A stretch of DNA of 64,000 bases from NCBI RefSeq assembly GCF_003628535.1, contig NZ_RBCI01000011.1, positions 1-64,000 on the forward strand, written 5' to 3'. This DNA is from Flavisolibacter nicotianae (lineage in GTDB: Bacteria; Bacteroidota; Bacteroidia; Chitinophagales; Chitinophagaceae). The position numbers and the translations under genes are program-made. The notes under the pieces are model-generated. The model saw nothing but the letters and a program-made list of their open reading frames with translations, did no database searches and was not told the DNA's origin. Within the stretch, counting starts at the first letter, position 1. Each line of letters opens with the position of its first letter. Below are positions 48,881 to 59,800 of this stretch, in pieces.

Positions 48881-49816
48881 ATGAAACAAATCCTGCCCTT
48901 CGTAATGCTAATGTGTTTTGCGCGGAATTTTTCTTTTTCACAAACGATGAATTCTTTCTTTCCAGATAGTCCGGCAGGTATTGTGGTAGCAAATCCGATT
49001 TATAAATTAGGTATTGTTGGCACTATTCACAATACAGGCAATATTCGTTCAGATGCTTTTTTAATTTATAAGGCCCCTTTTTCTCCAATAAGCAAAATGA
49101 GGGTTGTAGCGACTCGTGCTAATGATCAGCTTTCTTTTTCGAGCAAGATGGCAAAACTTATTTTAGATCAGTTGGGAGATGAAGGGATGGATCCTGGAGC
49201 GCTGTTGCATATTATAAGGAACTATGGGAACATTTCTGTTGATATTAAAAACTGTCTTTATCGTTCTGCCGTTACTGTTAGCCCGAGCACATATAACGGT
49301 AAGAGCTTTATAATATCTAAAGGATTAAATGGCAAGGTACTACAAGGTGTGGTTCCTGAATCCGCAACGGCTGTTAAGCCTTTCTTGAATTTTTTTGATG
49401 GTGATATTGGCGTTGGGACTTCCGATATTGACGGCTATCGGTTAGCCGTAAGTGACAATGCTATTTTCGCCAGAGTTAAAGTACCACCCTTTGACTCTTG
49501 GGCTAATATTGTCCTAGATAAATGCGATCAGTGGTGGAATCTGCGTGAAGCAGAGCAATACATACGCAGGGATAAACACTTACACGACGTGCTTTCCACA
49601 AGTGAGATAGAAAAAGAAAATTTGGATGTCGGAACGAATCAAGGCCATTTGCTTCAGAAGGTCGAAAAATTGATATGCTGTTTCAGCCAGCAAAATAAAC
49701 GTATTGAAAAGCAAATGAAAATAGTCGCCAATCTGAGCCCAAAGGTTTCGGCACAACAGAAGGCAATTAAAAAGAATGCAAGACAAATAGCGCAACAACA
49801 GAAAACATTAGTATAG
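48881..49816 (+). CDS. Secreted protein with S74-like C-terminal tail
   Basis: 311 residues from ATG 48881 with a signal peptide (F-S-F-S-Q). The middle has short repeats of the kind seen in surface fibres (I-G-V-G-T-S-D-I-D-G-Y-R-L-A-V-S-D-N-A-I-F). The C-terminal part matches Bacteroidota S74/intramolecular-chaperone-like tails: R-E-A-E-Q-Y-I-R-R-D-K-H-L, S-E-I-E-K-E-N-L-D-V-G, L-L-Q-K-V-E-K-L, followed by a coiled coil. It is the first gene of the RHS-type cluster. The catalytic pair of true S74 peptidases is not evident, so self-cleavage is doubtful. Confidence 0.65.
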   Translation: MKQILPFVMLMCFARNFSFSQTMNSFFPDSPAGIVVANPIYKLGIVGTIHNTGNIRSDAFLIYKAPFSPISKMRVVATRANDQLSFSSKMAKLILDQLGDEGMDPGALLHIIRNYGNISVDIKNCLYRSAVTVSPSTYNGKSFIISKGLNGKVLQGVVPESATAVKPFLNFFDGDIGVGTSDIDGYRLAVSDNAIFARVKVPPFDSWANIVLDKCDQWWNLREAEQYIRRDKHLHDVLSTSEIEKENLDVGTNQGHLLQKVEKLICCFSQQNKRIEKQMKIVANLSPKVSAQQKAIKKNARQIAQQQKTLV

Positions 49817-49872
49817 TACAATTAAGATCATCTATAAGTAATAGGTAATAAAGCCAACTAACTCTTAAAGAA

Positions 49873-52173
49873 ATGAAAATTCTTGTTACGGGGATACTAC
49901 TCGCCTTATGCTTTATAAGCCGAAGTCAAAACCTGTTAAAACTTGATTCGATTCCGATTAAGCCATCATCTGTAACTCTCTCCGCGTTTGCTCCAGAGGA
50001 ATTATCCGATAAGATGTACAAAAGACTGCTAGATTCTTTTGCAAACTTCAAAAAACTTACAACTTTTATTTCTCCCGTTCCTCACTTCCCGTTACAGTTT
50101 AACAAAGGTGAGTCAAGCTATTCTGGTTTGTACGACAGTGCCTATTTCTTCGATCGATCGTATTATTTGAGTTATTTAAATATAAACACATCATGGACGA
50201 TTGCAGGCGTGCCTCTTCAACTCAATTATAAATATAGTAATTGGGATCAAGGGGCTAATGGAATTTTCTTTGCCGATTTTGATAGAGAAGGTTATGTAAA
50301 GCAATTGCAAAAGAAATTATTGGATAAGATGGATCCGAAGAAGTTTTTGGCCTCTATTGCCGATCCACTTTCGGACGTAAAAAGAAGTGCTGAGAATGCC
50401 TTGCAACGTGAAATAAATCAGCTGAAACAAACGTATCAAAATTCAATAAGCCAAGCAATTGCTGACCTTGGTGATCTGCAAAAACTTTTTACCCAAGACG
50501 CAGCAAAGCTGAGGCAACAATTTTTATCCCAAGATAATTTAAATAAACTACATGAGCAGCAACTTTTAATCGAACAACTTCAAACCAGGATCAATGTCGG
50601 TGAGAAAATTGACACAGTTCACTTGAATAGTTTGAAGAAATCAATCCGACAATTAGAAGCTACCAAAAAGTTGATAGAAGTTGTTGAACGGCATAAAAAG
50701 TTTTGGGAATCTTCTGGATTGCTCGCTAAAATGCATGAATGGGACGCCCTCAAAATTTCATCATTCGAACAACTGCTTCACAATCCTTCAAAACTTGGTA
50801 CACTGGTGCGGCAACATACTGATTTAAACAGTTTGCAGCGTCTTTTTCTCAAGATAAGTAAACTAAAGCTCGGTGCGTCATCACTTTCCTCCTCACCGCT
50901 AGCAGTTCAAAACTTTTTAAACAATGGGGGCTTCGGTGAGTTTTTGACAAAAGGTAAATCAGCTATGTTGTACATCGGTAAATCATTAGAGGGTTCATCC
51001 GTTCTTGATATGCCTTTTACCAACACAGTCTTTCCAAGCACAACAGCAAGAGGATTGCAGTTAAGTAAAAAAGCAATCTCTGGGGGTGGTTCAACTTTCT
51101 CAATAAGCGATTTCCAACAAGGTGTTAAAACACTTGGAGGTTTGCAAGACATTGCTGCTTTTCGACACATTGTGGTTGCGGGGTTCAGGAAAGAATTTTC
51201 AATTGGCTCTGGTGGAATTTTAACTGCGGAACTTTCAAGGTCACTTTCATCTTTTAAACAAAAAAGCAGTGGCAATGACGCATCTGGAGGTTTGCTTCAA
51301 CTCTTTGCTACAAACAATCTTTCCTCGAATACGTCATTCCAGTTCAATTATCGTGATGACTTTCCAAAGTTTGGTCTTCAATATCAATTTCATGTCAAAA
51401 AAGTGGCGTTAGGCTATGACAATCCAGGTACGCCATTTTTAAATACTGGTAGCAAAGAGGCTGGGCTTTCTGTGAGGAAGTATTTCCTGAAGAAAATGCT
51501 TTTGTTTTCAGCTCGTGCTGATCTACGTGAATATAATTACAATACAGAGGCAAATAGCAAATGGCGAAACATGTATGCTGTTTTTGACCTAAAATGGAAA
51601 ATGCGAAAGGGGCAATTTCTCTCATTTCGCTACATGCCGAATCAAATGTTGCGCATCAACGGTCTAGATCGGCAAAAAGTAATGTTATTTGATCAAGTAT
51701 CCTTTGAGGGAAATTTGGTAAAGAAAGTTGGACATTCTTATTATAGCAACTATATGAGTGTATCATACCAGCGTAATAAATATAACTCTAATAATACTGT
51801 CACTGCAAATAACTCTTTGGGGTTAACTGTTAATCAATCCTTGGTTATTGGCAAGTTGCTAATTTCTTCCAATACACAGGCCAGTCATTCCATGCACAGT
51901 ACGCAGCTTGTTTATTTTAATTCCAGTTTGAATTCTGACGTAGGAATCAGCTATGGACTGTTGGAAAAAATTACGGCATCTACTTCAATCTCTTACAATA
52001 CCATACAAGAATGGTATCGGCAACTAGGCATCAGACAAAATCTTTCGGTTCGGGTCGCTGAACGATTTGACATGAATCTTTATATCGACGCTCGGAAAAA
52101 TCTTAAAGTGTATCAACCGCTGATTTTCGGCCTGATTCGCGGGGAGCTTGGTGTTCATTACACCCTTAAATGA
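49873..52173 (+). CDS. Large outer-membrane protein of unknown function
   Basis: 766 residues: signal peptide (about 1-19), a beta-rich N-terminal part (20-140), a long helical and coiled-coil stretch (about 145-330), and a C-terminal region of amphipathic strands with aromatic girdles (about 420-766) ending R-G-E-L-G-V-H-Y-T-L-K. The layout suggests an outer-membrane barrel with a periplasmic coiled coil. It could anchor or export products of the following genes. No family name is recognised. Confidence 0.55.
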   Translation: MKILVTGILLALCFISRSQNLLKLDSIPIKPSSVTLSAFAPEELSDKMYKRLLDSFANFKKLTTFISPVPHFPLQFNKGESSYSGLYDSAYFFDRSYYLSYLNINTSWTIAGVPLQLNYKYSNWDQGANGIFFADFDREGYVKQLQKKLLDKMDPKKFLASIADPLSDVKRSAENALQREINQLKQTYQNSISQAIADLGDLQKLFTQDAAKLRQQFLSQDNLNKLHEQQLLIEQLQTRINVGEKIDTVHLNSLKKSIRQLEATKKLIEVVERHKKFWESSGLLAKMHEWDALKISSFEQLLHNPSKLGTLVRQHTDLNSLQRLFLKISKLKLGASSLSSSPLAVQNFLNNGGFGEFLTKGKSAMLYIGKSLEGSSVLDMPFTNTVFPSTTARGLQLSKKAISGGGSTFSISDFQQGVKTLGGLQDIAAFRHIVVAGFRKEFSIGSGGILTAELSRSLSSFKQKSSGNDASGGLLQLFATNNLSSNTSFQFNYRDDFPKFGLQYQFHVKKVALGYDNPGTPFLNTGSKEAGLSVRKYFLKKMLLFSARADLREYNYNTEANSKWRNMYAVFDLKWKMRKGQFLSFRYMPNQMLRINGLDRQKVMLFDQVSFEGNLVKKVGHSYYSNYMSVSYQRNKYNSNNTVTANNSLGLTVNQSLVIGKLLISSNTQASHSMHSTQLVYFNSSLNSDVGISYGLLEKITASTSISYNTIQEWYRQLGIRQNLSVRVAERFDMNLYIDARKNLKVYQPLIFGLIRGELGVHYTLK

Positions 52174-52186
52174 ATTTCGTATTGAT

Positions 52187-53290
52187 ATGAATAAAAGTAT
52201 AACCAAATGGATTTTCGCTTTGTTACTCCTGCTAAGTAGTAAGGCCTATACACAAATTTCAGTGCAATTCTCACCTATTGCTGCGGGGAGAAGCCTTCAA
52301 GGACTGGCAACAGTGCAAATCATGAGCACCTTCCAAACTGCTGTTCAAGTCGCTCTCACTATAAGAGTCAAAGAGGTTGGTGGTACCGAGCTACTATCAG
52401 TTAAAACACCTGAATTTTTACTCAACCATGGTGTCAACTTCATGGATAGAAATGCATTTTCAAATGCCCGTTTTTCTTTTTCGGCGGACTATGCCGCAAC
52501 TGTGATCAAACAAACGGGCAACTTCCCTGAGGGAGATTATGAGTATTGCTTTGAAATTGCAGTCATTTCAGCAAAAGATCCTGCAGTTTTACCATTTTAT
52601 GAACAGTGTTTCACTTTTTCTGTGCAGCCGATAACGCCATTACTTTTAATGAGTCCAATCGAAGGTGATGTTCTTTGTAATAAGCGTCCAACATTTATCT
52701 GGCAACCACCAATGCCTCTTGCGTCCGACGCTAGCTTTCGTCTTTTGTTAGCAGAGGTAAAGGAAAAACAGAATGCAGTGGAGGCAATCAGCTTTAATAC
52801 GCCAGTTATCAATCAAGCACAAATAAGAATAAACAGCTTGGCATTTCCGGTAAACATTCCTGATTTAAAAGATGGTGCGACTTACGCATGGCAGGTGACT
52901 GTTTATGCTGGTAAAACCATTTTAAAAAAATCAGAAATATGGGAGTTTAAAGTTCAATGTCGTGAGGAAAAGAATGCAGTAGAAAATGATGGGTACCGTG
53001 AGGTAAAAGAAAGGCTCGACGGTCATGTCTATTATGCATACGGTAAACTCCGCTTCTTTTTCTCTAATCCTTACAACGAGGGTAAACTTGCTTATCGAAT
53101 TTACCCATTGGCAGACAAACAGGAAGAGGTAAAGGGGTTGCCTACTATGAAAGTTATAAATGGTTACAATCAATTTGAAATTGATTTAAGTGAGTTGAAG
53201 CCATTTAAAGATGGCAAAGATTATTTATTGAAAGTTTGGCTTGCGGATAATAAGATACTTCAATTACGATTTGTTTACAAAGAAATATGA
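52187..53290 (+). CDS. Exported protein with Ig/Fn3-like domains
   Basis: 367 residues from ATG 52187, which gives a proper signal peptide (K-W-I-F-A-L-L-L-L-L-S-S-K-A-Y-T-Q); the frame is open 13 codons further. The body has two or three beta-sandwich-like segments. One carries the F-I-W-Q-P-P and T-Y-A-W-Q-V-T-V-Y pattern (about 170-265) usual for Bacteroidota secreted Fn3/Ig repeats. Overlaps the next gene by 4 nt. Probably a surface or periplasmic partner of the RHS proteins. Confidence 0.6.
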   Translation: MNKSITKWIFALLLLLSSKAYTQISVQFSPIAAGRSLQGLATVQIMSTFQTAVQVALTIRVKEVGGTELLSVKTPEFLLNHGVNFMDRNAFSNARFSFSADYAATVIKQTGNFPEGDYEYCFEIAVISAKDPAVLPFYEQCFTFSVQPITPLLLMSPIEGDVLCNKRPTFIWQPPMPLASDASFRLLLAEVKEKQNAVEAISFNTPVINQAQIRINSLAFPVNIPDLKDGATYAWQVTVYAGKTILKKSEIWEFKVQCREEKNAVENDGYREVKERLDGHVYYAYGKLRFFFSNPYNEGKLAYRIYPLADKQEEVKGLPTMKVINGYNQFEIDLSELKPFKDGKDYLLKVWLADNKILQLRFVYKEI

Positions 53291-53817
53291 TTATACCGTC
53301 ACGTACCCTTTTGCTCCCTCTTTTGCTAGGGGTGTGGGCATCTTGCCAAAGTACAAGAAACGATTCAGCAAAAATAATTGTCCAACAAGAACACAGTGTG
53401 CAGGTGAGAGCCAAATTTATTCGCAGTAATGGCTTATCGAATCAACGGTCAAAGCAAAATGGTGTCTTCGGGTACAATGGGGCTCTTCAAAATAAATATT
53501 TGTATTTCAACCTTCAACTCGAGCGGTCTGATTTTGAACCTGATAAAAAAACAACTGACTACCTGGACTTTGGGATCGAGAAGGATTTTAGGATGGCTTC
53601 CGGTGCAGATACTTTAGCGCCGGTTCTAGTCCATCGACTGGCGAATGGCCGAAGAGACGTGTATGATTATATTGTTGCGTTCGAAAATAATAACGCAATG
53701 AATAATGAGGATGATAAAGTAGCCATCATTTATGACGACAAATTGTTTGGCCTAGGGCAACAAATATTTTCGTTTCAGAAGAAGGATATTCTTATGATAA
53801 TAGAGAAAACCAATTAA
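53287..53817 (+). CDS. Lipoprotein of the RHS cluster
   Basis: 176 residues with lipobox W-A-S-C at residue 20. The mature part is mixed and acidic, with no cysteines and a conserved-looking Y-D-Y-I-V-A-F-E-N-N segment near 128. The start overlaps the preceding stop (ATGA), so translation is coupled. The giant RHS-type gene begins 6 nt downstream. I cannot name the family; an anchor or chaperone for the giant protein is possible. Confidence 0.6.
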   Translation: MIIPSRTLLLPLLLGVWASCQSTRNDSAKIIVQQEHSVQVRAKFIRSNGLSNQRSKQNGVFGYNGALQNKYLYFNLQLERSDFEPDKKTTDYLDFGIEKDFRMASGADTLAPVLVHRLANGRRDVYDYIVAFENNNAMNNEDDKVAIIYDDKLFGLGQQIFSFQKKDILMIIEKTN

Positions 53818-53823
53818 GTTATC

Positions 53824-56800
53824 ATGTTACAATTTTGTGATAAACACAGGAAGCGAATAGCAGCCTTTTTGTTGACGGTTCTTATGCTTGAACTTTTTAC
53901 GCCCACAACAGCGTTGGCGCTAACGTCAGGACCCGTGCAGCCCGAGATGAAGTCTTTTGAGTCTATTGGGACTTCAAACATGGTTGATCTTTTCACCGGA
54001 GATTTTGCCTATAATATTCCTTTATTGGATGTTGGCGGATACCCAGTAAATCTTAGTTATCATTCGGGTTCCGGTCTGGATGACGAAGCTAGCTGGGTTG
54101 GACACGGATGGTCTTTAAACCCAGGGGCTGTAAACCGTCAAATGCGTGGCTTACCCGATGACTTCAACGGTAGTGATGAAGTCATGAAAGAAAAGAACAT
54201 GAAAGATCACGTGACAAAGGGCATCAATCTTCGGGTGAAGCTGGATTTATTGGGCATACCGGCCTTGAGCAAGGCGTCACAGAAAATGAAGGGAAGCAAA
54301 AAAGCGAAAAAGCTAAAAGTTTCTCCATCAATTTCAATTGGAGTAAAACATGATAATTATCGTGGTATAGGAACACAACTGGGTCTAAATGTGGGCCTTA
54401 GCTTAGGTGAAGTTTTTGCAACTGATAAGACTAAAGGTAAAGGGGATGAAAAAAAAGGTGCAGATACTACGTACGATTTTGTTCCCGGTGCTGATGCGAA
54501 ATTTGGGTTGGATCTAAGTTCACTCGATGGAGCCTCCGCAAATGTCAATTTTGATGTTATTAAAAAATTTACAGATAAGCAGAATTCAGAACTTTCGGGT
54601 GCAGTTGGTTTTCCTTACAATTCCCGTAGCGGATTGCAACAAATGACACTGGGCGCAAGTTTCAGCAACGATTTTTTCAAACAGAATAAGTTGCTTTCCA
54701 CTCTCAGCCCTTCCGTTAGTTCATCCATTTCCTTTGTTGGCAATTCTTATACACCAACGGTTGATTTTCCTACAAATAATACTGCATTTACCCTAGATAT
54801 CAGTGGTGGGGCACAAATCCAACCTTTTTACGTCGGCGGAGGCATAACCGGGTTCTATACTAAACAAAAGCTTGCTTTTAAATCAATTCGAAAGCCTGCA
54901 TACGGCTTTTTGCACAGTGAATTGGGCAAAGAGGATCTCAACGCTTTGATGGATATCAACCGGGAAAAAGACATACCTTATAATCAGAAAATCAACTATC
55001 TACCTATTCCTGTTCCAACGAACGACTTATTCAGTGTGTCAAGCCAAGTGGGTGGCGGCCAGTACAGGATATACCGTGGAAGCAGTGGTGTTTTTTTCGA
55101 CGCTCAATCGGAAGGGGTCAGCAATGATGCTTCCTTGGGCCTTGAATTGGGTTTTGGTTCGTACTTTGACGTGGGTGCGGACCTGCATTTTCAACATGCA
55201 AGAAGCGCCACAAAGAAATGGGCTGCTCAAAATCCTTTTCTGTCAGTTGGTGATTTTAAGAGTTCAAGTGAAGCCCTTTTTGAAAAAGCATATTTCAAGA
55301 GGGTCGGTGAACCAGTAATGGCGGATGAGAGCTATGCAACTAAACAAAATTTTCTCGACCCGGTAGCTGTAAAGCTTGAAGATCGGTTCTTCAAACGAGG
55401 ACTGGACGGCGCAGCGACAACAACTGTTCTGCGCACTACGAAAAAGAAGATGTATTCACCTGGCGAGATGGTTCGTGAGCACCGGGATATTCGAAACAAT
55501 AGCTTTACTTATCTCACCGCCGCTGAAGCTACACTGCATGGCCTTTCAAAAACCATTAATTCTTATCCTATTAATACACTTGTTCTTTCTGATTGTATCA
55601 ATCCTGACTCAATAAGCAAGTTTCCCAGAGTTGAGTTTCCTGTTTCCCTTGGCAGACGGGGATCAAGCAAGACAAAAAATCGTCGGCCGCACCATATTTC
55701 CGAAATCAAGGTTATTGCAGAAGACGGTAAAAGAATGGTTTACGGAATACCCGTTTACAATAAATACCAAGAGGAGGTTTCGTTTAGTGTCGACGAAGAC
55801 CTATCAAAAAGAAATGAAGGAATTATTGAGTATAATCATAATAATGTTACTGGAGATAATTCAACGAATAATAAAAAGGGACGCGACAATTATTACAGCA
55901 GAGAAATAATGCCGGGTTACGCTACGTCTTATTTGTTGACGGAAGTTCTTTCTCCAGATTATGTGGATAAAAAAGGGGATGGTGTTACCGATGATGACTT
56001 GGGAACAGCCGTCAAAATCAATTATACAAAACTCACGCAGGACTACAAATGGCGAACTCCATATGACAAAGCAAACTACAATGAAGGTTTTTTAAGTGAT
56101 AAAAAAGATGACAAAGCCAACTATGTCTATGGAGAAAAGGAGATATGGTATATGCACTCTATAGAGTCAAAAACAATGCTGGCTTTGTTTGTGATGGATG
56201 ACCGGGATGATGGATTGGGTGTGTTAAATAACGCCGGTGGCAAGAATATGGCCATGCGCCTCAAAAAACTGAAAGAAATTAGGCTGTATTCAAAATCGGA
56301 TTTAATTGAGAACAAAAACGACCTGACCAAAGTTTCACCTATAAAGACTGTTCATTTCGAATACGATTATTCCATTCAAAATAACCTGCCCAACAACGCA
56401 AGTGGTGGCGGTAAGCTTACGTTGAAAAAACTGTACTTCACATTTGGCACGAATGGGAAAGGTGTCTTAAATCCATACGAATTTCAATACAATATTGACC
56501 GGCAGTATAATGACTATCAGGTACGTCAATATGATCGATGGGGAGGTTTTAAAAGTGCGGCGGCTAACCCCGGAGGGTTAAACAATTCTGAGTTTCCTTA
56601 TACACTTGAGGACAAAGCGCTTTCCGATCAGTTTGCCGGACTTTGGCAGCTAAATAAAATCACTCTTCCTTCAGGAGGGCAGATAGACATTGCATATGAG
56701 GCAGATGATTATGCGTTTGTGCAAAATAAACGGGCTTCTGAGATGTGTTTTGTTAGCGGGATTGGGTCGGAAGGAATGTCATCGGGTTTAATTGATGCCA

Positions 56801-59800
56801 ATGAAATTCTTGTTCACCTTCCAAAACCATTGAGCAGCTTTGGTAATTTTTCTGATTCTACTGAGCGCAAAAATGCATTGCGGTTCCGCTATTTCAATAA
56901 TTTAAACTATTTGTACTTTAAATTATTTGTTGATCTTGACCATAGCGGCCACAAAGAGTTTGTTCCAGGCTATGCTAAGATTCTCGATTTCAAGTATGTC
57001 AACGACAACACTGTAGCCATAAAGCTTGAAAAATGGGGCGATGAAAGAGGGCGGGCAACAAATCCAGCGGCGTTTACAGCCTGGCAGTTTATGAAGGATA
57101 ACCTTCCACAACTAGCCTACCCGGGTTACGAAAACCTGGACGATGACCGAAGTGATTTTGCAAAAGCGGTAAAGTCGTTGGCGACTGCCCTTGGAAATAT
57201 CAAAGAACTCACACAGGGCTTTTCTGGAATAGCCCGTCGCAAAGGTTATTGCGATAATGTGGATCTGCAAAAATCGTGGGTGCGACTAACTTCTCCTGAT
57301 CTAAAAAAGATCGGTGGGGGATCGCGGGTAAAGAAGGTTTCTGTTTCCGATGCGTGGGCCGACATGGTCAACAGCGACAACGGGAAAACGGCCAGTTATA
57401 CCCAAGAGTATTCTTATACGACACAGATGGATGATGAAAAAGGGAAGCCGGTTGAAATTTCAAGTGGGGTAGCTTCTTACGAACCACTAATTGGCAGCGA
57501 CGAAAATCCTTTTCACAAACCCATTTTCTACCAACAAAAAGTACCGCTTTTTCTCACCAGCCATTCCTATTTAGAAGAACCATTTGGTGAGTCTTTTTTC
57601 CCATCACCGGTCGTTGGATACAGCAAGGTAACAGTGAAGAATATTGGTTCTGGACAATCAGCATCTTCTACCGGCTCGGTAATTAATGAATACTATACTG
57701 CCAAAGACTACCCCACCAAAGTGCAAGTGTTGACTTTGGAGAAGCGAAAGCCCGGATTTGAAAAAATCCTGAAGCTTTTAAAGATAAGCATACGTGATCT
57801 TGTGGGTCTTTCACAAGGCTATGTTGTTGAAAACAACGACATGCACGGTAAACCAAAAATGGTCACAGTGCTGAATCAAGGCGGAAGTCCAATATCAACC
57901 CAGGAGTATATCTATAAAACAGAAAACAAATTAGCTGAATTAAAGACACTTTCGAATAATGTGAAATTGCTGTTCCCTGACGGTAGTCAGCACGATGGAA
58001 CGATTGGGCAGGAGGTAGAAGTGTTTACTGATATGCGGCAGCAAACAACAGAAAATTACGGTTTGCGTATCCAGGCAAGTGGTGGAAGTGGCGCAATCGG
58101 TCCCTTTCCGCTACCGTTTGCCTTTCCGGGAGTTGGCCCCAACAATGAATACCGGTCTTATCGGGCATCCTCCACTATCAAGCTGGTTAATAAATTCAGC
58201 CTGTTGGAAAAAGTGGTGAAAACAGAAAATGGCTCCAGTATAACGACCGAGAACCTGGCTTGGGATCCATTCACAGGTGAGGTACTACTGACTAAAGTGC
58301 AAAATGAATTTGACGATCCCGTGTACAACTTCACCTACCCTGCACACTGGGCCTATGATCGCATGGGACAAGCATATCGAAACGTAGGTACCTACCTGGA
58401 TGGCTTTTCAACCAATGCACAAGGCGTCATTACCAATTCCGCTTATACCACTGGAACAGATAAGGTGCTGCTTCCCGGAGATGAACTCATTGATTTGAAT
58501 GCCGCAAAAAAATACTGGGTTGTTTTTACAAACGGCGAGTACCGCCTCATTGACGAAAGTGGACAGCTGCAAACTGTATCCAATTTGTCCATCAAAATTC
58601 TTCGTTCCGGCCGGCGCAACATGCCAGATGCAGCCATTGCGACAGTGACTTCGTTACAGAACCCTATCATAAACGGAAAACTGGATATTAATTCACTGAC
58701 AAAAGTACTGGATGCAAAGGCAATAGTATTTAGCGAGGAGTGGAAGATGCCAGCACCTTGTCTTACATGCCCGGATGGTTTCCAACTAGGAAGAGATGGT
58801 GTTTGTCACAAGGATACCATGCCTAGCGTAGCATCAGGATGTTATACAATCTGTGAAGGCGACCACCATGATTTATATGGCTCACAAGGTGCTTATATCT
58901 ATCAGCCCGGATATGATGTAAATGGTAACGGATCCATTGCACAGATATTAACGGACTCATTTTGGGTAGGACGGCAATGCGCTTCAACTACAACTTCAAT
59001 GATGACTGCGGCTGCTGGCGCAAACCAAGCAACAAGCAGCACGACAAACAGTGGTCAGACGGCAAGTACATCCTCATATACCTCTATTGACACGCCCTCA
59101 AAAACGAGTTTTTCGCCATCCACATATAGCGTATCCTCAAATGAAGCTACCTTGCAATCAAGCTCATGTAATCTAACGCCTGGTCAACGATCAACCGACT
59201 GGTGCGGTCCGCTTAATAGAACCTCTATTTGGACATGCCAATCGTCAAGTAATGGCTGGGATCGACCCCCTCTCCAACAATGGCTGGGTTTTTCAACCTG
59301 TATTACAAACGCTACTGATAAAACCTATTATTTAGGCATTGCATCGGACAACGATTTCCGCGTTAAGGTAGATGGTGTTATAAAGGTTCAGAAGCTCGAA
59401 AGTTCAACGGAAAATTTCAACAAATGGTTTATTTATCCAATTCAGCTCGGACCTGGACGTCACATTATCGAATTTGAAGCTATGAATGTAGGGGGTCCTG
59501 CTGCTTTCGGAGCCGAGATCTACGACAACACACTTCAACAAATCGCACAAGCGACAAACTATACCAGCTTGAACGTGCTCTTTACGACAAAGGATATGAT
59601 CGGCCAACAGTTTCAATTGGGACAGTACACTTGTCCTGCAGGCTATGCATTGTCAACCTGTAGCGATCCTTTTATTTGTCAACAGGCGGTTTCCCCAACT
59701 GCGGTGTTCAATCCTTATCTATCAGGTATATTGGGTAACTGGCGACCACTGGAATCCAACGTCTACCACATTGATCGGAGCAAGGAGACTGATGCAAATG